A stretch of 53,859 nucleotides of DNA from a virus. Position 1 is the first letter of the stretch; the number at the start of each line of letters is the position of its first letter. Made by a program: the position numbers and the translations under genes. The DNA is taken from positions 1 through 53,859 of the IMG/VR virus record IMGVR_UViG_3300010354_000117, one strand, 5' to 3'. Below are positions 33,920-41,119 of this stretch, one piece after another. Below the pieces are notes generated by a model. That model was not told the DNA's origin and did not search any database. It worked only from the letters and a program-made list of their open reading frames with translations.

Positions 33920-35413
33920 ATGAAGGTCGTACATCCAACTGACAATCCAGGACTGGTTAGCTACCACCGGCCAGAGCTGGTTGATCTGCTGCCTGGTCTG
34001 GAACTGGCGCTAGACTGCTGGAATTTATTGGATACAAACGGCAGGGGGTCGGCTAAGCCTAAGTATCTGGTACAGGAACCGGCTGAGCCCAAGAAAGCCT
34101 ACGAGGCCAGACTGCACAGGTCTACTTATACGCCTATTTTCAGGGATTCGATCCGAGCATACGCGGGCCTGCTTAATCGCTTTCAACTTGTTAATGCGCC
34201 CCCTAGTCTTAGCAATTCGGAAAGCAATATCGACCTGCAAGGATCCAGTATCCAGAGTTTTTGGAATCGCTGTGACGAATTAGCCATCCGGGACGGTGGT
34301 GTCTTCGTGATGGTTGATATGATGCCAGAGCAGGACCAAACATCGAATTTCTTGGATCAACAGCGTGATGGCCGCAGGCCTTATGTGATTTTGATAGAAA
34401 GAAAAGATGTCATAAATTGGTCTGTTGCTTATAATGGCGGACGCGAATTTATTCAGCATGCAACAATTCGCCAGATCAAGTCGATGCCAATGGATGATGG
34501 GTTTGGCGTCAGGCTGGAGCCTGTTTACTATGTACTGAAGCCAAATCTTGTAGAAGAATATAGGATGGAAAAGAAAGATGGCAAATGGAGACAGACACTG
34601 GTCAGCTCCGTGCCAACGACATTACCTGTTGTTCCGTTGATATGGTATGGCGCATCAACTAGTAGATTTGCTCAAGGTGATTTACCAATGAATGGTCTTG
34701 CTGAACTGAGCATTCAGCACTACCAAATGCGATCCGACCTAACGGAATTGCTGCATAAATGCGCCATGCCGGTGCCGGTCAGAAAAGGTGCCCCCGTTGG
34801 CCCGGACGGGCGCACTGCACCACTGATCCTGGGGCCAAATACTGCGGTTGACCTGCCAGCGGATGGTGGCGAATTCGCTTTTGCTGAGCCGACTGGCCGC
34901 AGCCTTGAGCGCCATCAAGCGGAAGTAACGCACCTGGAAGCTCTGATGGACAGGTCTGGTCTCAATTTCCTGTATGGAGCAAATATCAAGACAGCAACAG
35001 AAGCATCGCTAAGGGCTTCTCAGATAGCGTCACAGGTTGCATCTCTGGTGCGCAATAAAACCAGTTCCTTTAACACTGTTATGCGACTGTGGGCTGTTTA
35101 TGCTGGGGAGCTAGCAAAACTGACGGCGGAATCTGGCATGGCACTTAACGATAGCTTGATAAATCGACCCATTGATCCAAGTGGCATCGCTCAACTTGTT
35201 AATCTGTATAACTCGAAACTGCTTAGCGGTCAGACAGTACTTGCGGAGCTGCAGCGTGGTGGAATTTTAGATCCAGACATGAAGATCAAAGAGGAAATGA
35301 ACAGAATCTCGAAAGAGGAGGCTGCATCAAGCGGCGGTAGTGATAGTTTGCCGCCAATCAGAACCGCCAATAACCGAACCCAGGTAGCCGAACCGCCGGC
35401 ACGAAATCCTTAG
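33920..35413 (+). CDS. Portal protein (DUF4055-like)
   Basis: 497 residues. The N-terminus (YHRPELVDLLPGLELALDCW) and the following KKAYEARLHRSTYTPIFRDS and AYAGLLNRF match the DUF4055 group of phage portal proteins. The middle holds long helices (LAELSIQHYQMRSDLTELLH) and TEASLRASQIASQVASLVRN, the stem-wing region. The C-terminus is polar and Pro-rich. It forms the dodecameric ring docking TerL. No capsid gene follows; the rest of the head module must lie outside this window. Confidence 0.85.
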   Translation: MKVVHPTDNPGLVSYHRPELVDLLPGLELALDCWNLLDTNGRGSAKPKYLVQEPAEPKKAYEARLHRSTYTPIFRDSIRAYAGLLNRFQLVNAPPSLSNSESNIDLQGSSIQSFWNRCDELAIRDGGVFVMVDMMPEQDQTSNFLDQQRDGRRPYVILIERKDVINWSVAYNGGREFIQHATIRQIKSMPMDDGFGVRLEPVYYVLKPNLVEEYRMEKKDGKWRQTLVSSVPTTLPVVPLIWYGASTSRFAQGDLPMNGLAELSIQHYQMRSDLTELLHKCAMPVPVRKGAPVGPDGRTAPLILGPNTAVDLPADGGEFAFAEPTGRSLERHQAEVTHLEALMDRSGLNFLYGANIKTATEASLRASQIASQVASLVRNKTSSFNTVMRLWAVYAGELAKLTAESGMALNDSLINRPIDPSGIAQLVNLYNSKLLSGQTVLAELQRGGILDPDMKIKEEMNRISKEEAASSGGSDSLPPIRTANNRTQVAEPPARNP

Positions 35414-35443
35414 GCAAACCACTAAAGAGTCCATTTAGTTCAA

Positions 35444-35452
35444 TGTTATACT
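35444..35452 (+). promoter_or_regulatory. Putative extended -10 promoter (TGT-TATACT)
   Basis: TGTTATACT 27 nt before ATG 35479, after the portal gene. As at 33073, an in-frame ATG lies on the promoter itself (35443) and was rejected as start. Confidence 0.48.
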
Positions 35453-35478
35453 GGAATATAAGGCAGAAAACCAGGCCC

Positions 35479-35691
35479 ATGGTCATCGCTCGTATCGAGT
35501 TCCTGCAAGAGCACGCCCATTCCTACGTGCAACAGGGAGAAGATGGCAGCCAGCCTGTGTTTGCGGAGATGCAGTTCGATTCACCAGAAGAGCTGATCAC
35601 AGTCCTTAAGGAATTCGAGTACGCAATCAAAGATTGCACGGCAGACATCAATGGTAGACTGATTTCCTTGAGCGGATTCAAGACTACGTGA
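35479..35691 (+). CDS. Small hypothetical protein
   Basis: 70 residues from ATG 35479: MVIARIEFLQEHAHSYVQQG, then an acidic strand-helix (QFDSPEELITVLKEFEYAIK). It is mixed alpha/beta with no family recognised. The stop overlaps the next GTG (GTGA). Confidence 0.6.
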   Translation: MVIARIEFLQEHAHSYVQQGEDGSQPVFAEMQFDSPEELITVLKEFEYAIKDCTADINGRLISLSGFKTT

Positions 35692-36071
35692 ATCATCCGT
35701 TAAATAACGGCAAATTCATCAGATCCCCTGGTGGCAGCTTCCTGTACTGCATCCAAGGGCCGGTCTGTCGCTTGTACGACAGAGAAGAGTTGCCTTGGCC
35801 CTGCTGTCGCCTGAGCTGGAAGGGCAAGGAGCCGAGCTGGAACAGAGTGGGCCGACGCTTTGTTCCAGATGTAGCCACGTCCAGGTGTCCGAGCTATGCT
35901 GTCATAGCAACAGATCAGACTGGACACCAATGGACCCAGGTCTTGACAATTTACAACAGAAAGTTGACGCCAAGGGAAAAGGATTGGTGGATAACGAGAA
36001 AGCCAACGAACAAGGAGTATCCATCACTACCAGCAGACCTCTCAGAGGTCAGAACTGGACAAGTATTCTAA
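35688..36071 (+). CDS. Hypothetical protein, GTG start
   Basis: 127 residues from GTG 35688, overlapping the previous stop as GTGA. Several Cys and Trp (FLYCIQGPVCRLYDREELPW, PCCRLSWKG) and a C-terminal QWTQVLTIYNRKLTPREKDW segment. No family recognised. A second frame is open over its 3' half (next entry), so only one may be translated there. Confidence 0.55.
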   Translation: MNHPLNNGKFIRSPGGSFLYCIQGPVCRLYDREELPWPCCRLSWKGKEPSWNRVGRRFVPDVATSRCPSYAVIATDQTGHQWTQVLTIYNRKLTPREKDWWITRKPTNKEYPSLPADLSEVRTGQVF

Positions 36072-36145
36072 GGAAGGCGAACCTGGAGGCACCCGGCTAC
36101 CAGGAAACAGTAGAAAAGATAAAAAGAGAAAAGGATGCTAAGTGA
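35930..36145 (+). CDS. Possible overlapping small protein
   Basis: 71 residues from ATG 35930 in a different frame, overlapping the preceding gene by 142 nt and the next by 11. The end (RPLRGQNWTSILRKANLEAP, GYQETVEKIKREKDAK) looks like genuine protein sequence. The frame is open further upstream (to 35795). Kept as a candidate because the region 36072-36134 is otherwise empty. Confidence 0.42.
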   Translation: MDPGLDNLQQKVDAKGKGLVDNEKANEQGVSITTSRPLRGQNWTSILRKANLEAPGYQETVEKIKREKDAK

Positions 36146-36422
36146 ATGGCTATACTGTGTCAGTTACCTGCCAGGTTTGGCGAACATGAAAGCCGCTGTT
36201 GCCGATCGCTATAACCGACTAAAGCGTGCTGCTCAAATTATCTCCAACATTTACGATAATCCCGATCAAAAACTGATCAGATTGGCAGAAAATGCCGGCT
36301 GCCTCGACGAGCTTGAGTTCCTGCTGGAGGAGTCGCGGAAATGGTTAGACGATGACGATTACTTCGGTGATGTGGCGTGGACCATGGTGAACGATCCGGG
36401 CTCGCTTGCTGGTGTTTGTTGA
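36135..36422 (+). CDS. Hypothetical protein
   Basis: 95 residues from ATG 36135; ATG 36186 (MKAAVADRYNRLKRAAQIIS) is an alternative and gives 78. Helical with acidic C-terminus (ELEFLLEESRKWLDDDDYFG). No family recognised. Confidence 0.58.
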   Translation: MLSEWLYCVSYLPGLANMKAAVADRYNRLKRAAQIISNIYDNPDQKLIRLAENAGCLDELEFLLEESRKWLDDDDYFGDVAWTMVNDPGSLAGVC

Positions 36423-36491
36423 GATTTGTAACAATTTTCACACAGGGGAACCAGCCGTGCTAATGTTGAGCCTGTTCTAGAGGGAAGACCC

Positions 36492-37100
36492 GTGACCATT
36501 GATACACTTTCATCCGATGAAATCGACGGCGCACCTGTCAGGCGCTCAAACCGCCCCTTGACCCAGTTCGCCGTTCGAGAGGTCGAAGACTTTCTGCTTG
36601 GCAAGTCGGAAGCGCACCGCACTTCGATTCACAATACGACCATTGATGTTGTGCAAGAGGACAAGCGCAGCAAAAGTCTGTTCGTTCGACTGCATGGTGA
36701 GACAATCCTTGCATTGTCCATCTCTTTGCCCGACGAAGAGGTCATTCATGCACAAATCTCCCTTGGTACCACTTTTACTGCGGATGGCTGCCCCACGAAG
36801 ACAACGGTGGAAAGGCTGAATGGTCTGCTTGACTGCCTTGGTACGCATGGCGTGATCCCCGAAAAGGTCAGGATATTCAGGGATCCCAGTGGCGGTGGTT
36901 CTTTCTTCTTTGGCAAAGGAGAAGAGAAGACCCCCGTTGGGCAGCGCTATGCCAGGAACATTGTCATGAAGTCGGATCCCGATGAGTTATTGATCGAGTC
37001 GTCTGATGTCAATCAAGACTGGGCAATCATGAAGAAAAAGATGGTTGGCGGTACCGTGACTTACGAGAAAAACAAAAGGCTGGCTTCTCGCAATGCCTAG
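36492..37100 (+). CDS. Conserved phage protein of unknown function
   Basis: 202 residues from GTG with AGGGA 6 nt upstream. Features: RSLF-type beta strands (SKSLFVRLHGETILALSISL), TFTADGCPTKTTVERLNGLL and GSFFFGKGEEKTPV. The short x-x-T-x-x-RLNGLL and nearby strand pattern recalls a protein repeatedly seen in tailed phages without assigned function. It has its own leader with a possible promoter in the 69-nt upstream gap. Role unknown. Confidence 0.7.
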   Translation: MTIDTLSSDEIDGAPVRRSNRPLTQFAVREVEDFLLGKSEAHRTSIHNTTIDVVQEDKRSKSLFVRLHGETILALSISLPDEEVIHAQISLGTTFTADGCPTKTTVERLNGLLDCLGTHGVIPEKVRIFRDPSGGGSFFFGKGEEKTPVGQRYARNIVMKSDPDELLIESSDVNQDWAIMKKKMVGGTVTYEKNKRLASRNA

Positions 37101-37386
37101 GCAAATCCCGTACCCAGACTACATCTGCAATGATTGTGGCCGCCAATATGGCAGATGGTACGCTTCTGGTTCTTATACTGGCCCATCCTGCAGTTATTCT
37201 ACCTATCATGAGGGAAATTGTGGCATCTGCGCTAAGCGAAATGTCCCAGTAACAGAGCCACGTGACTTTGGTCATCTCTTAAACTGGGGTGCAATCCAGG
37301 ATAAGATTCGTGAAAACAGAAAGGTACGCAAGAACAAGAACAATTGCGAAGAACCTGGGAAAGCTCGGAAAGTGGACACTGCTTGA
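37093..37386 (+). CDS. Conserved zinc-ribbon phage protein (PVTEPRDFGHL family)
   Basis: 97 residues, overlapping the previous gene by 8 nt. Two Cys pairs (YICNDCGRQYG and GNCGICAKRNV) around STYHEG form a zinc ribbon, followed by PVTEPRDFGHLL, a motif I recognise from a small protein spread over many tailed phages. The tail is basic (RKVRKNKNNCEE). Function unknown. Confidence 0.8.
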   Translation: MPRQIPYPDYICNDCGRQYGRWYASGSYTGPSCSYSTYHEGNCGICAKRNVPVTEPRDFGHLLNWGAIQDKIRENRKVRKNKNNCEEPGKARKVDTA

Positions 37387-37461
37387 ACTACTGCTGATCC
37401 ATTGTCCAAGCGGATCAAATGTTGATACCTCAATCAGTCTTGCGATTGGCAAACAACACGG

Positions 37462-37494
37462 AATAGGGATCAGCATGCTGTGTCCCTATTTTTT
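37462..37494 (+). terminator. Rho-independent terminator
   Basis: Stem AATAGGGA / TCCCTATT with a 13-nt loop that itself contains the palindrome CAGCATGCTG, then TTTTT. It lies in the 171-nt gap after the zinc-ribbon gene; the rest of the gap shows no gene. Confidence 0.85.
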
Positions 37495-37557
37495 GTTGGA
37501 ACTCAATCTGCTGCCTTTAACTGTCTGTACTCATTCATATTACATAGAGAATTTCTG

Positions 37558-37740
37558 ATGGTGTTACCGACAAAGACTTACCCAAGGGCATTACACATGT
37601 ACAAAGTACTGTACAGTGACAACTCCTTTAGAACACTGTATGCCTGTGGCATGACACACGCACACGCAACATCTAGAGAGTACTGGCCAGGCCAGGAAAT
37701 CGAAAGCATTATTCAGTTGGATGACTCATGGAAGAACTGA
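37558..37740 (+). CDS. Small hypothetical protein
   Basis: 60 residues from ATG 37558; ATG 37597 is an alternative (MYKVLYSDNSFRTLYACGMT). Mixed beta/alpha; ends IIQLDDSWKN. First of a chain of four tiny overlapping genes. Confidence 0.5.
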   Translation: MVLPTKTYPRALHMYKVLYSDNSFRTLYACGMTHAHATSREYWPGQEIESIIQLDDSWKN

Positions 37741-37823
37741 ACGCTGTACTTTACGCATTGAATATGTCCCTAATGGCAGGTATAGCTATCTTCCTGATTC
37801 TTTACTTTGGTGGACACCGGTGA
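37728..37823 (+). CDS. Tiny single-span membrane protein
   Basis: 31 residues from ATG 37728: MEELNAVLYALNMSLMAGIA then IFLILYFGGHR. One membrane helix with short ends. It overlaps the previous gene by 13 nt and the next by 4 (GTGA), which supports translation. Confidence 0.5.
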   Translation: MEELNAVLYALNMSLMAGIAIFLILYFGGHR

Positions 37824-37948
37824 CAACATTAGAATCTTTCTGGTATTCGTTTGCCCCAGTCTTGCTCGTGCTATTGACCGGCTATCTGTCTGCTAAATTT
37901 ACTTCTCACGTATTGCATGACCGTAGAAACCACACCGATACCGACTAA
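37820..37948 (+). CDS. Tiny single-span membrane protein, GTG start
   Basis: 42 residues from GTG 37820 (GTGA overlap). Helix SFAPVLLVLLTGYLSAKF followed by a charged tail HDRRNHTDTD. Pairs with the preceding membrane micro-gene; function unknown. Confidence 0.5.
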   Translation: MTTLESFWYSFAPVLLVLLTGYLSAKFTSHVLHDRRNHTDTD

Positions 37949-38067
37949 TGTCAGCAAAACCTGACACCTTAGACAGAAATCGTTGGCTTTCGGTAGCCTG
38001 TCAGTACCAACCATTTTTTTTTGAGTGGTTCCAATCATCTCTGGACCTGACTACTGGGTGGCAGTAG
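37948..38067 (+). CDS. Tiny hypothetical protein
   Basis: 39 residues (MSAKPDTLDRNRWLSVACQY, QPFFFEWFQSSLDL...) starting from ATG in a TAATG overlap with the previous stop. The aromatic content suggests membrane contact. Coding evidence is the overlap chain only. Confidence 0.4.
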   Translation: MSAKPDTLDRNRWLSVACQYQPFFFEWFQSSLDLTTGWQ

Positions 38068-38088
38068 TGTAGAGTTCTGTTTCGATCA

Positions 38089-38457
38089 TTGCTTAAAACA
38101 ATCAGTCTGCTTGGCGTTGCTTCGCTGGTCTTCTCGTCATTCAATCCAGCACAAGCAATCAACAAGCAATGCACTACGGCTTCTTACTATGGCCATGGTG
38201 ATGGTTTTCATGGTAAAAAAACCGCTAATGGAGAACGATTCAATGGACACGGCATCACCACGGCTCATCCACGCCTGCCATTCGGATCCATGCTCTTGGT
38301 TTTCAATGCTGACACAGGTAAATCCGTAACAGTTCGTGTTAATGATCGCGGCCCATACGTTCATGGCCGTGGGTTAGACCTGAGCTACGGCGCCTTCCTG
38401 AAGGTAGCCAACCCCTCGCAGGGAACCGCCAGGGTCTGTTATACGCGGCTCGCTTGA
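38089..38457 (+). CDS. RlpA-like double-psi beta-barrel protein, secreted
   Basis: 122 residues from TTG. A signal peptide (MLKTISLLGVASLVFSSFNP, cut after AQA) precedes an RlpA-like barrel: ASYYGHGDGFHGKKTANGE and LPFGSMLLVFNADTGKSV, RVNDRGPYVHGRGLDLSYGA. The Asp of NDRGPY and of LDLS match the catalytic region of RlpA lytic transglycosylases. Exported through the host Sec system it could cut or remodel peptidoglycan and act beside the endolysin at 12138. It has no ATG; a terminator follows. Confidence 0.85.
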   Translation: MLKTISLLGVASLVFSSFNPAQAINKQCTTASYYGHGDGFHGKKTANGERFNGHGITTAHPRLPFGSMLLVFNADTGKSVTVRVNDRGPYVHGRGLDLSYGAFLKVANPSQGTARVCYTRLA

Positions 38458-38474
38458 CACTGAACAGCTAATGT

Positions 38475-38498
38475 GGGGGGCCTCCCCCCCTTTTTTTT
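38475..38498 (+). terminator. Rho-independent terminator abutting next start codon
   Basis: GGGGGG-CCT-CCCCCC stem followed by eight T; the next base is the A of ATG 38499. No room for a leader or ribosome site between terminator and start. Confidence 0.88.
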
Positions 38499-38993
38499 AT
38501 GGTTGAGTTCTTCTTTACACCAGCGCAACGCCAGCGTGCTCTAGAAGAGGCCACAAGGCGCCAGGACTCTAATCAAAGGCTTGGGCGCAAAGGTCGCAAC
38601 AAGGGGCCCGCAACCGGCTCAGAGGCCCTGGAAAAGCACAAAATAGGAGCTGGGGCAGAGTTAGCAGTAGCAATTTACCTTGGACTTGAAGAATTTGTAT
38701 TTCAGGATACAAATCCTGTCAGGGGGTCATCTGATTTACCTGGAAAGATCGACGTAAAGTGCAGGCCTTGCCATAATTGGGATTTATTGGTACAATTGGA
38801 TGACGACCTTGAAAAGACCTATGTGCTAGTTACGATACAACACAGGCGTATATTTATTCATGGGTGGATTCATGGTTCCATGATCCCCAAGGAATGTATA
38901 AAAGAGTATGCCCCAGGAAGGCCCTGTTACAGTATCCCGCAATCAAACCTGAAACCAATTGAGGACTTGAAATGTCAAGCGGAAGCTGCTTAA
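38499..38993 (+). CDS. PD-(D/E)XK-fold nuclease-like protein
   Basis: 164 residues. After a basic helix (PAQRQRALEEATRRQDSNQR) comes GAGAELAVAIYLGLEEFVF (Glu), DLPGKIDVKCRPCHNWDLLV (D-x-K) and TYVLVTIQHRRIFIHGWIHG. This order of Glu, D-x-K and a strand is the restriction-endonuclease fold, seen in small phage proteins next to DNA-processing genes. Substrate unknown. The start lies directly on the terminator T tract. Confidence 0.68.
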   Translation: MVEFFFTPAQRQRALEEATRRQDSNQRLGRKGRNKGPATGSEALEKHKIGAGAELAVAIYLGLEEFVFQDTNPVRGSSDLPGKIDVKCRPCHNWDLLVQLDDDLEKTYVLVTIQHRRIFIHGWIHGSMIPKECIKEYAPGRPCYSIPQSNLKPIEDLKCQAEAA

Positions 38994-39157
38994 GTCGTCA
39001 CGATTGCTGGCTCTCCTGGGAAGAGCAGGATGGAGAAGAATTTGCTGTTCTTAATTTTTCGGATGATCTGATAGGGCAGCTTGGGTGGGATGAAGATGAT
39101 GAGTTGATATGGACCGAAAACGAAGACGGATCAATATCTATTACCAAGTCGCAATAA
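38972..39157 (+). CDS. Small acidic AbrB-like phage protein
   Basis: 61 residues, overlapping the nuclease-like gene by 22 nt. The second half LIGQLGWDEDDELIWTENED, then SISITK, matches the small acidic strand-loop-strand family seen in many phages (consensus GW-x-EGD-x-L-x-W) related to AbrB/SpoVT folds. Function unknown; possibly dimeric DNA or protein binding. Confidence 0.65.
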   Translation: MSSGSCLSRHDCWLSWEEQDGEEFAVLNFSDDLIGQLGWDEDDELIWTENEDGSISITKSQ

Positions 39158-39357
39158 TGGATAAACCATTGCATATACCTGAACTCAGGGAAAAGGTAGC
39201 AAGAAAGATGTGGGAAGTTTGCCGATCAAGTAATGATCCATTGGAGCCACCGCTGGCAACATATATCATGGCCGAAGTGGCCATCAAGGAGATCTATGGC
39301 AATGTTGATAAGATACTGTTGGAAACCATCAGGAATCGGTTGGAGGGACTGGTATGA
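39157..39357 (+). CDS. Small helical protein
   Basis: 66 residues; ATG in a TAATG overlap. MDKPLHIPELREKVARKMWE, then LATYIMAEVAIKEIYG and KILLETIRNRLEGL: three amphipathic helices. No family recognised. Translation coupled to the next gene (ATGA). Confidence 0.6.
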   Translation: MDKPLHIPELREKVARKMWEVCRSSNDPLEPPLATYIMAEVAIKEIYGNVDKILLETIRNRLEGLV

Positions 39358-39503
39358 CTGATGAAGAAATCATAAAGACAATCCAAACTAAGATCCGTAA
39401 CCACGAGGTCCGGGTTGCCATCGTGTCTGGTATTCTGGGTTTGGTAATCCTGACCGGAATCTTCCATGCAATTCACCTCAACCACACCCTGGTGTCTCGA
39501 TAA
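39354..39503 (+). CDS. Tiny single-span membrane protein
   Basis: 49 residues from ATG 39354 (ATGA overlap). N-terminal charged helix MTDEEIIKTIQTKIRNHEVR, then membrane helix VAIVSGILGLVILTGIF and a short HLNHTLVSR end. Unknown function. Confidence 0.55.
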   Translation: MTDEEIIKTIQTKIRNHEVRVAIVSGILGLVILTGIFHAIHLNHTLVSR

Positions 39504-39648
39504 CCTGACTCAAGACGAGCGGGATGAGCTGATTGTGTTGAAGGCAGCGATCAGTTACCTGCCTAGCACGGTTCACCCTGCTAAGATGATGCGGTTCACC
39601 CAGCTTTGCGCCCGGTGCCTGTGCGGCAAGGGCGATCCCTCTTGCTAA
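39466..39648 (+). CDS. Small Cys-containing protein
   Basis: 60 residues, overlapping the previous gene by 38 nt. LTQDERDELIVLKAAISYLP is helical; the end FTQLCARCLCGKGDPSC has four Cys that may bind zinc. Stop overlaps next start (TAATG). Confidence 0.52.
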   Translation: MQFTSTTPWCLDNLTQDERDELIVLKAAISYLPSTVHPAKMMRFTQLCARCLCGKGDPSC

Positions 39649-39857
39649 TGACAAACAACCTTGAACACAAGAAAGATGGCTTTGTTGTTAAGTACCGCGT
39701 TGGTCGCCATGTAAACTGTACGCGATTCGCTGATACAACTGTTGATCGCTCTGTTGCTAATATCGCTACGTTTCTGATTGGCTGCGGATTTGGTCGCTCG
39801 GCCGTCGTCGAAGCACTCAAGGAGGCAGCGGAGCAAATCGAATCAGACTCGGACTGA
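39648..39857 (+). CDS. Small hypothetical protein
   Basis: 69 residues from ATG 39648 in a TAATG overlap. Basic start (NNLEHKKDGFVVKYRVGRHV), acidic helical end (AVVEALKEAAEQIESDSD). No family known. Last gene before a terminator. Confidence 0.58.
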   Translation: MTNNLEHKKDGFVVKYRVGRHVNCTRFADTTVDRSVANIATFLIGCGFGRSAVVEALKEAAEQIESDSD

Positions 39858-39879
39858 CCTCATGGCGGGCCACCGCAGG

Positions 39880-39901
39880 ACCTCCCGCATTGGGAGGTTT
39901 T
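39880..39901 (+). terminator. Rho-independent terminator
   Basis: Stem ACCTCCC / GGGAGGT with 5-nt loop and a short TTTTC tract. Ends the 38.5-39.9 kb unit. The following 130 nt to the next gene hold a TTGACA at 39945-39950 but no matching -10 is convincing. Confidence 0.78.
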
Positions 39902-40033
39902 CTCGTAGGCGCCCTGGGTCAATTCCGAACAAATCCCGAAGGTCTTGACACTATGACAAACCAAGGTCTATGGTTAAGACACAGGTAAGCAACCTGTTGT
40001 TATGCAATCAAATCCCACTACCATCATTAAGAC

Positions 40034-40471
40034 ATGGAACGAATCCTCGATTTCTGCGACGTAACAAGCTGCGATCTCAGTCTGTCCGGCCCAGGCCTGG
40101 TACTAAGGTTGTCTCAAGGAGATGTTGTCACGAAAATCAGGATCGGTACTGACAAATTCGCGGAAACCCACCCGCCAGTAAAAGCGATCACAAACACTGT
40201 CAGCGTGACACCAGCCGCACCGGGCCGCCAGCAGGCTGTGGTTGGACTGATTGAGAAGTCCGCATCGGTGGCACTCGCAGGCAAATCCAAGCGCGTGCCT
40301 CAGCGTCGATTGAACGAACAAGACGTTAGGGAGATCAGACAAAACTGGGACGCAACCGTAAAAGCCTGCGGTTCCAAAAATGCCGCCGCAGATCAGCTTG
40401 GACGCATCTATAATTGCAGCGCCAAAAACGTGTATGCAATTATTTACAGATACTCATGGGTGAACATCTGA
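40034..40471 (+). CDS. Protein with C-terminal helix-turn-helix
   Basis: 145 residues. The C-terminal third (RRLNEQDVREIRQNWDATVK, KNAAADQLGRIYNCSAKNVY, AIIYRYSWVNI) resembles the short resolvase-like HTH of small phage regulators. The N-terminal half is beta-rich (GLVLRLSQGDVVTKIRIGTD) and unrecognised. Possibly a DNA-binding regulator. Confidence 0.6.
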   Translation: MERILDFCDVTSCDLSLSGPGLVLRLSQGDVVTKIRIGTDKFAETHPPVKAITNTVSVTPAAPGRQQAVVGLIEKSASVALAGKSKRVPQRRLNEQDVREIRQNWDATVKACGSKNAAADQLGRIYNCSAKNVYAIIYRYSWVNI

Positions 40472-40488
40472 TAATCCGCTAAGCTGAG

Positions 40489-40512
40489 CACGCGGCAAGG
40501 GGTTGCCGTGTG
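40489..40512 (+). other. Perfect-like 10-bp hairpin in intergenic leader
   Basis: CACGCGGCAA / TTGCCGTGTG with GGGG loop (one G-T pair), without T tract. It precedes the terminator at 40532 in an 87-nt gap, giving tandem hairpins. Confidence 0.6.
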
Positions 40513-40531
40513 TGAGGAGAGTGCTAAACTG

Positions 40532-40558
40532 GCGCTGGCCACGAGCTAGCGCTTTTTT
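40532..40558 (+). terminator. Rho-independent terminator abutting next start codon
   Basis: Eight-pair stem GCGCTGGC / GAGCTAGCGC (one G-T wobble), then six T ending at 40558, directly before ATG 40559. Together with the hairpin at 40489 this could be a terminator-antiterminator pair. Confidence 0.85.
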
Positions 40559-40963
40559 ATGTCTAACGAAATCAGCGAAGAGTCACGCATGGTTATCACC
40601 CTGGATGACTACAAGTTTCAACTTAAGGATGTGAATGAGCCGGGTGGCTTTGCTGAATACAAGGGAAAGATGGAGGTATCTTATGATGGAGAATTTCTTG
40701 GCATAGACGTCTGGGAAACTCCAATTGATCATGATTTTACCGATTCACCTGTTCAGCAAATAACTCTTGCTGGACCGGATCAGTCTAATTTGCTAGTGGG
40801 TGCGGTCCTTGCCTTGTTGGAATCTTATGGTCATCAGACTGTATTAGATGACGAGGACATACAGGCAGAATACAAGCAAATGGCGGATGAGGCAAAAATC
40901 ATATACGCTCAGGAAGCCGAGAACTCAAGCACTCAGGAAGCAACTGAGCAGCCTGAGGACTGA
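40559..40963 (+). CDS. Hypothetical acidic protein
   Basis: 134 residues from ATG 40559, which touches the terminator T tract; ATG 40589 (MVITLDDYKFQLKDVNEPGG) is a credible alternative with a more usual distance. Beta-rich core, helix LLVGAVLALLESYG, and a Glu/Gln-rich acidic tail. No family recognised. Confidence 0.6.
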   Translation: MSNEISEESRMVITLDDYKFQLKDVNEPGGFAEYKGKMEVSYDGEFLGIDVWETPIDHDFTDSPVQQITLAGPDQSNLLVGAVLALLESYGHQTVLDDEDIQAEYKQMADEAKIIYAQEAENSSTQEATEQPED

Positions 40964-41012
40964 TCCAGAAATTCAGGATTACCCGTTCTCTGGTCTGAAT
41001 AGAGTAAGGTCT

Positions 41013-41093
41013 ATGAATCCTCCCAGTGATTGGGAGGATCTGAAAATATCTGCAATGTATGAGCTAGACCACCGAGGTAGTAACAGGAGTTAG
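41013..41093 (+). CDS. Possible micro-protein spanning a hairpin
   Basis: 26 residues: MNPPSDWEDLKISAMYELDH then RGSNRS. ATG 41013 follows AAGG with 4-nt spacing. Its 5' codons overlap an inverted repeat ATCCTCCCA / TGGGAGGAT (41017-41025 and 41031-41039), which could hide the start region. Low confidence; otherwise this 156-nt gap would be noncoding. Confidence 0.3.
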   Translation: MNPPSDWEDLKISAMYELDHRGSNRS

Positions 41094-41119
41094 TCCCGAA
41101 CATTCAGGTAAACTTTTGC

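Noticed and set aside
35795-35929. Upstream extension of the 35930 frame
   Set aside because: The extension lies wholly inside the 35688 gene and is Ser/Cys-rich without support.
36428-36455. Sequence like the lac operator downstream region (TAACAATTTTCACACAGG)
   Set aside because: Resemblance to lacO is partial, lacks the operator half-site and is probably chance; no LacI-type gene is present.
41109-41114. TAAACT 6 nt before ATG 41120 as a promoter
   Set aside because: Would give a leaderless transcript; distance does not match the cluster of other sites, so left unlisted as a promoter.
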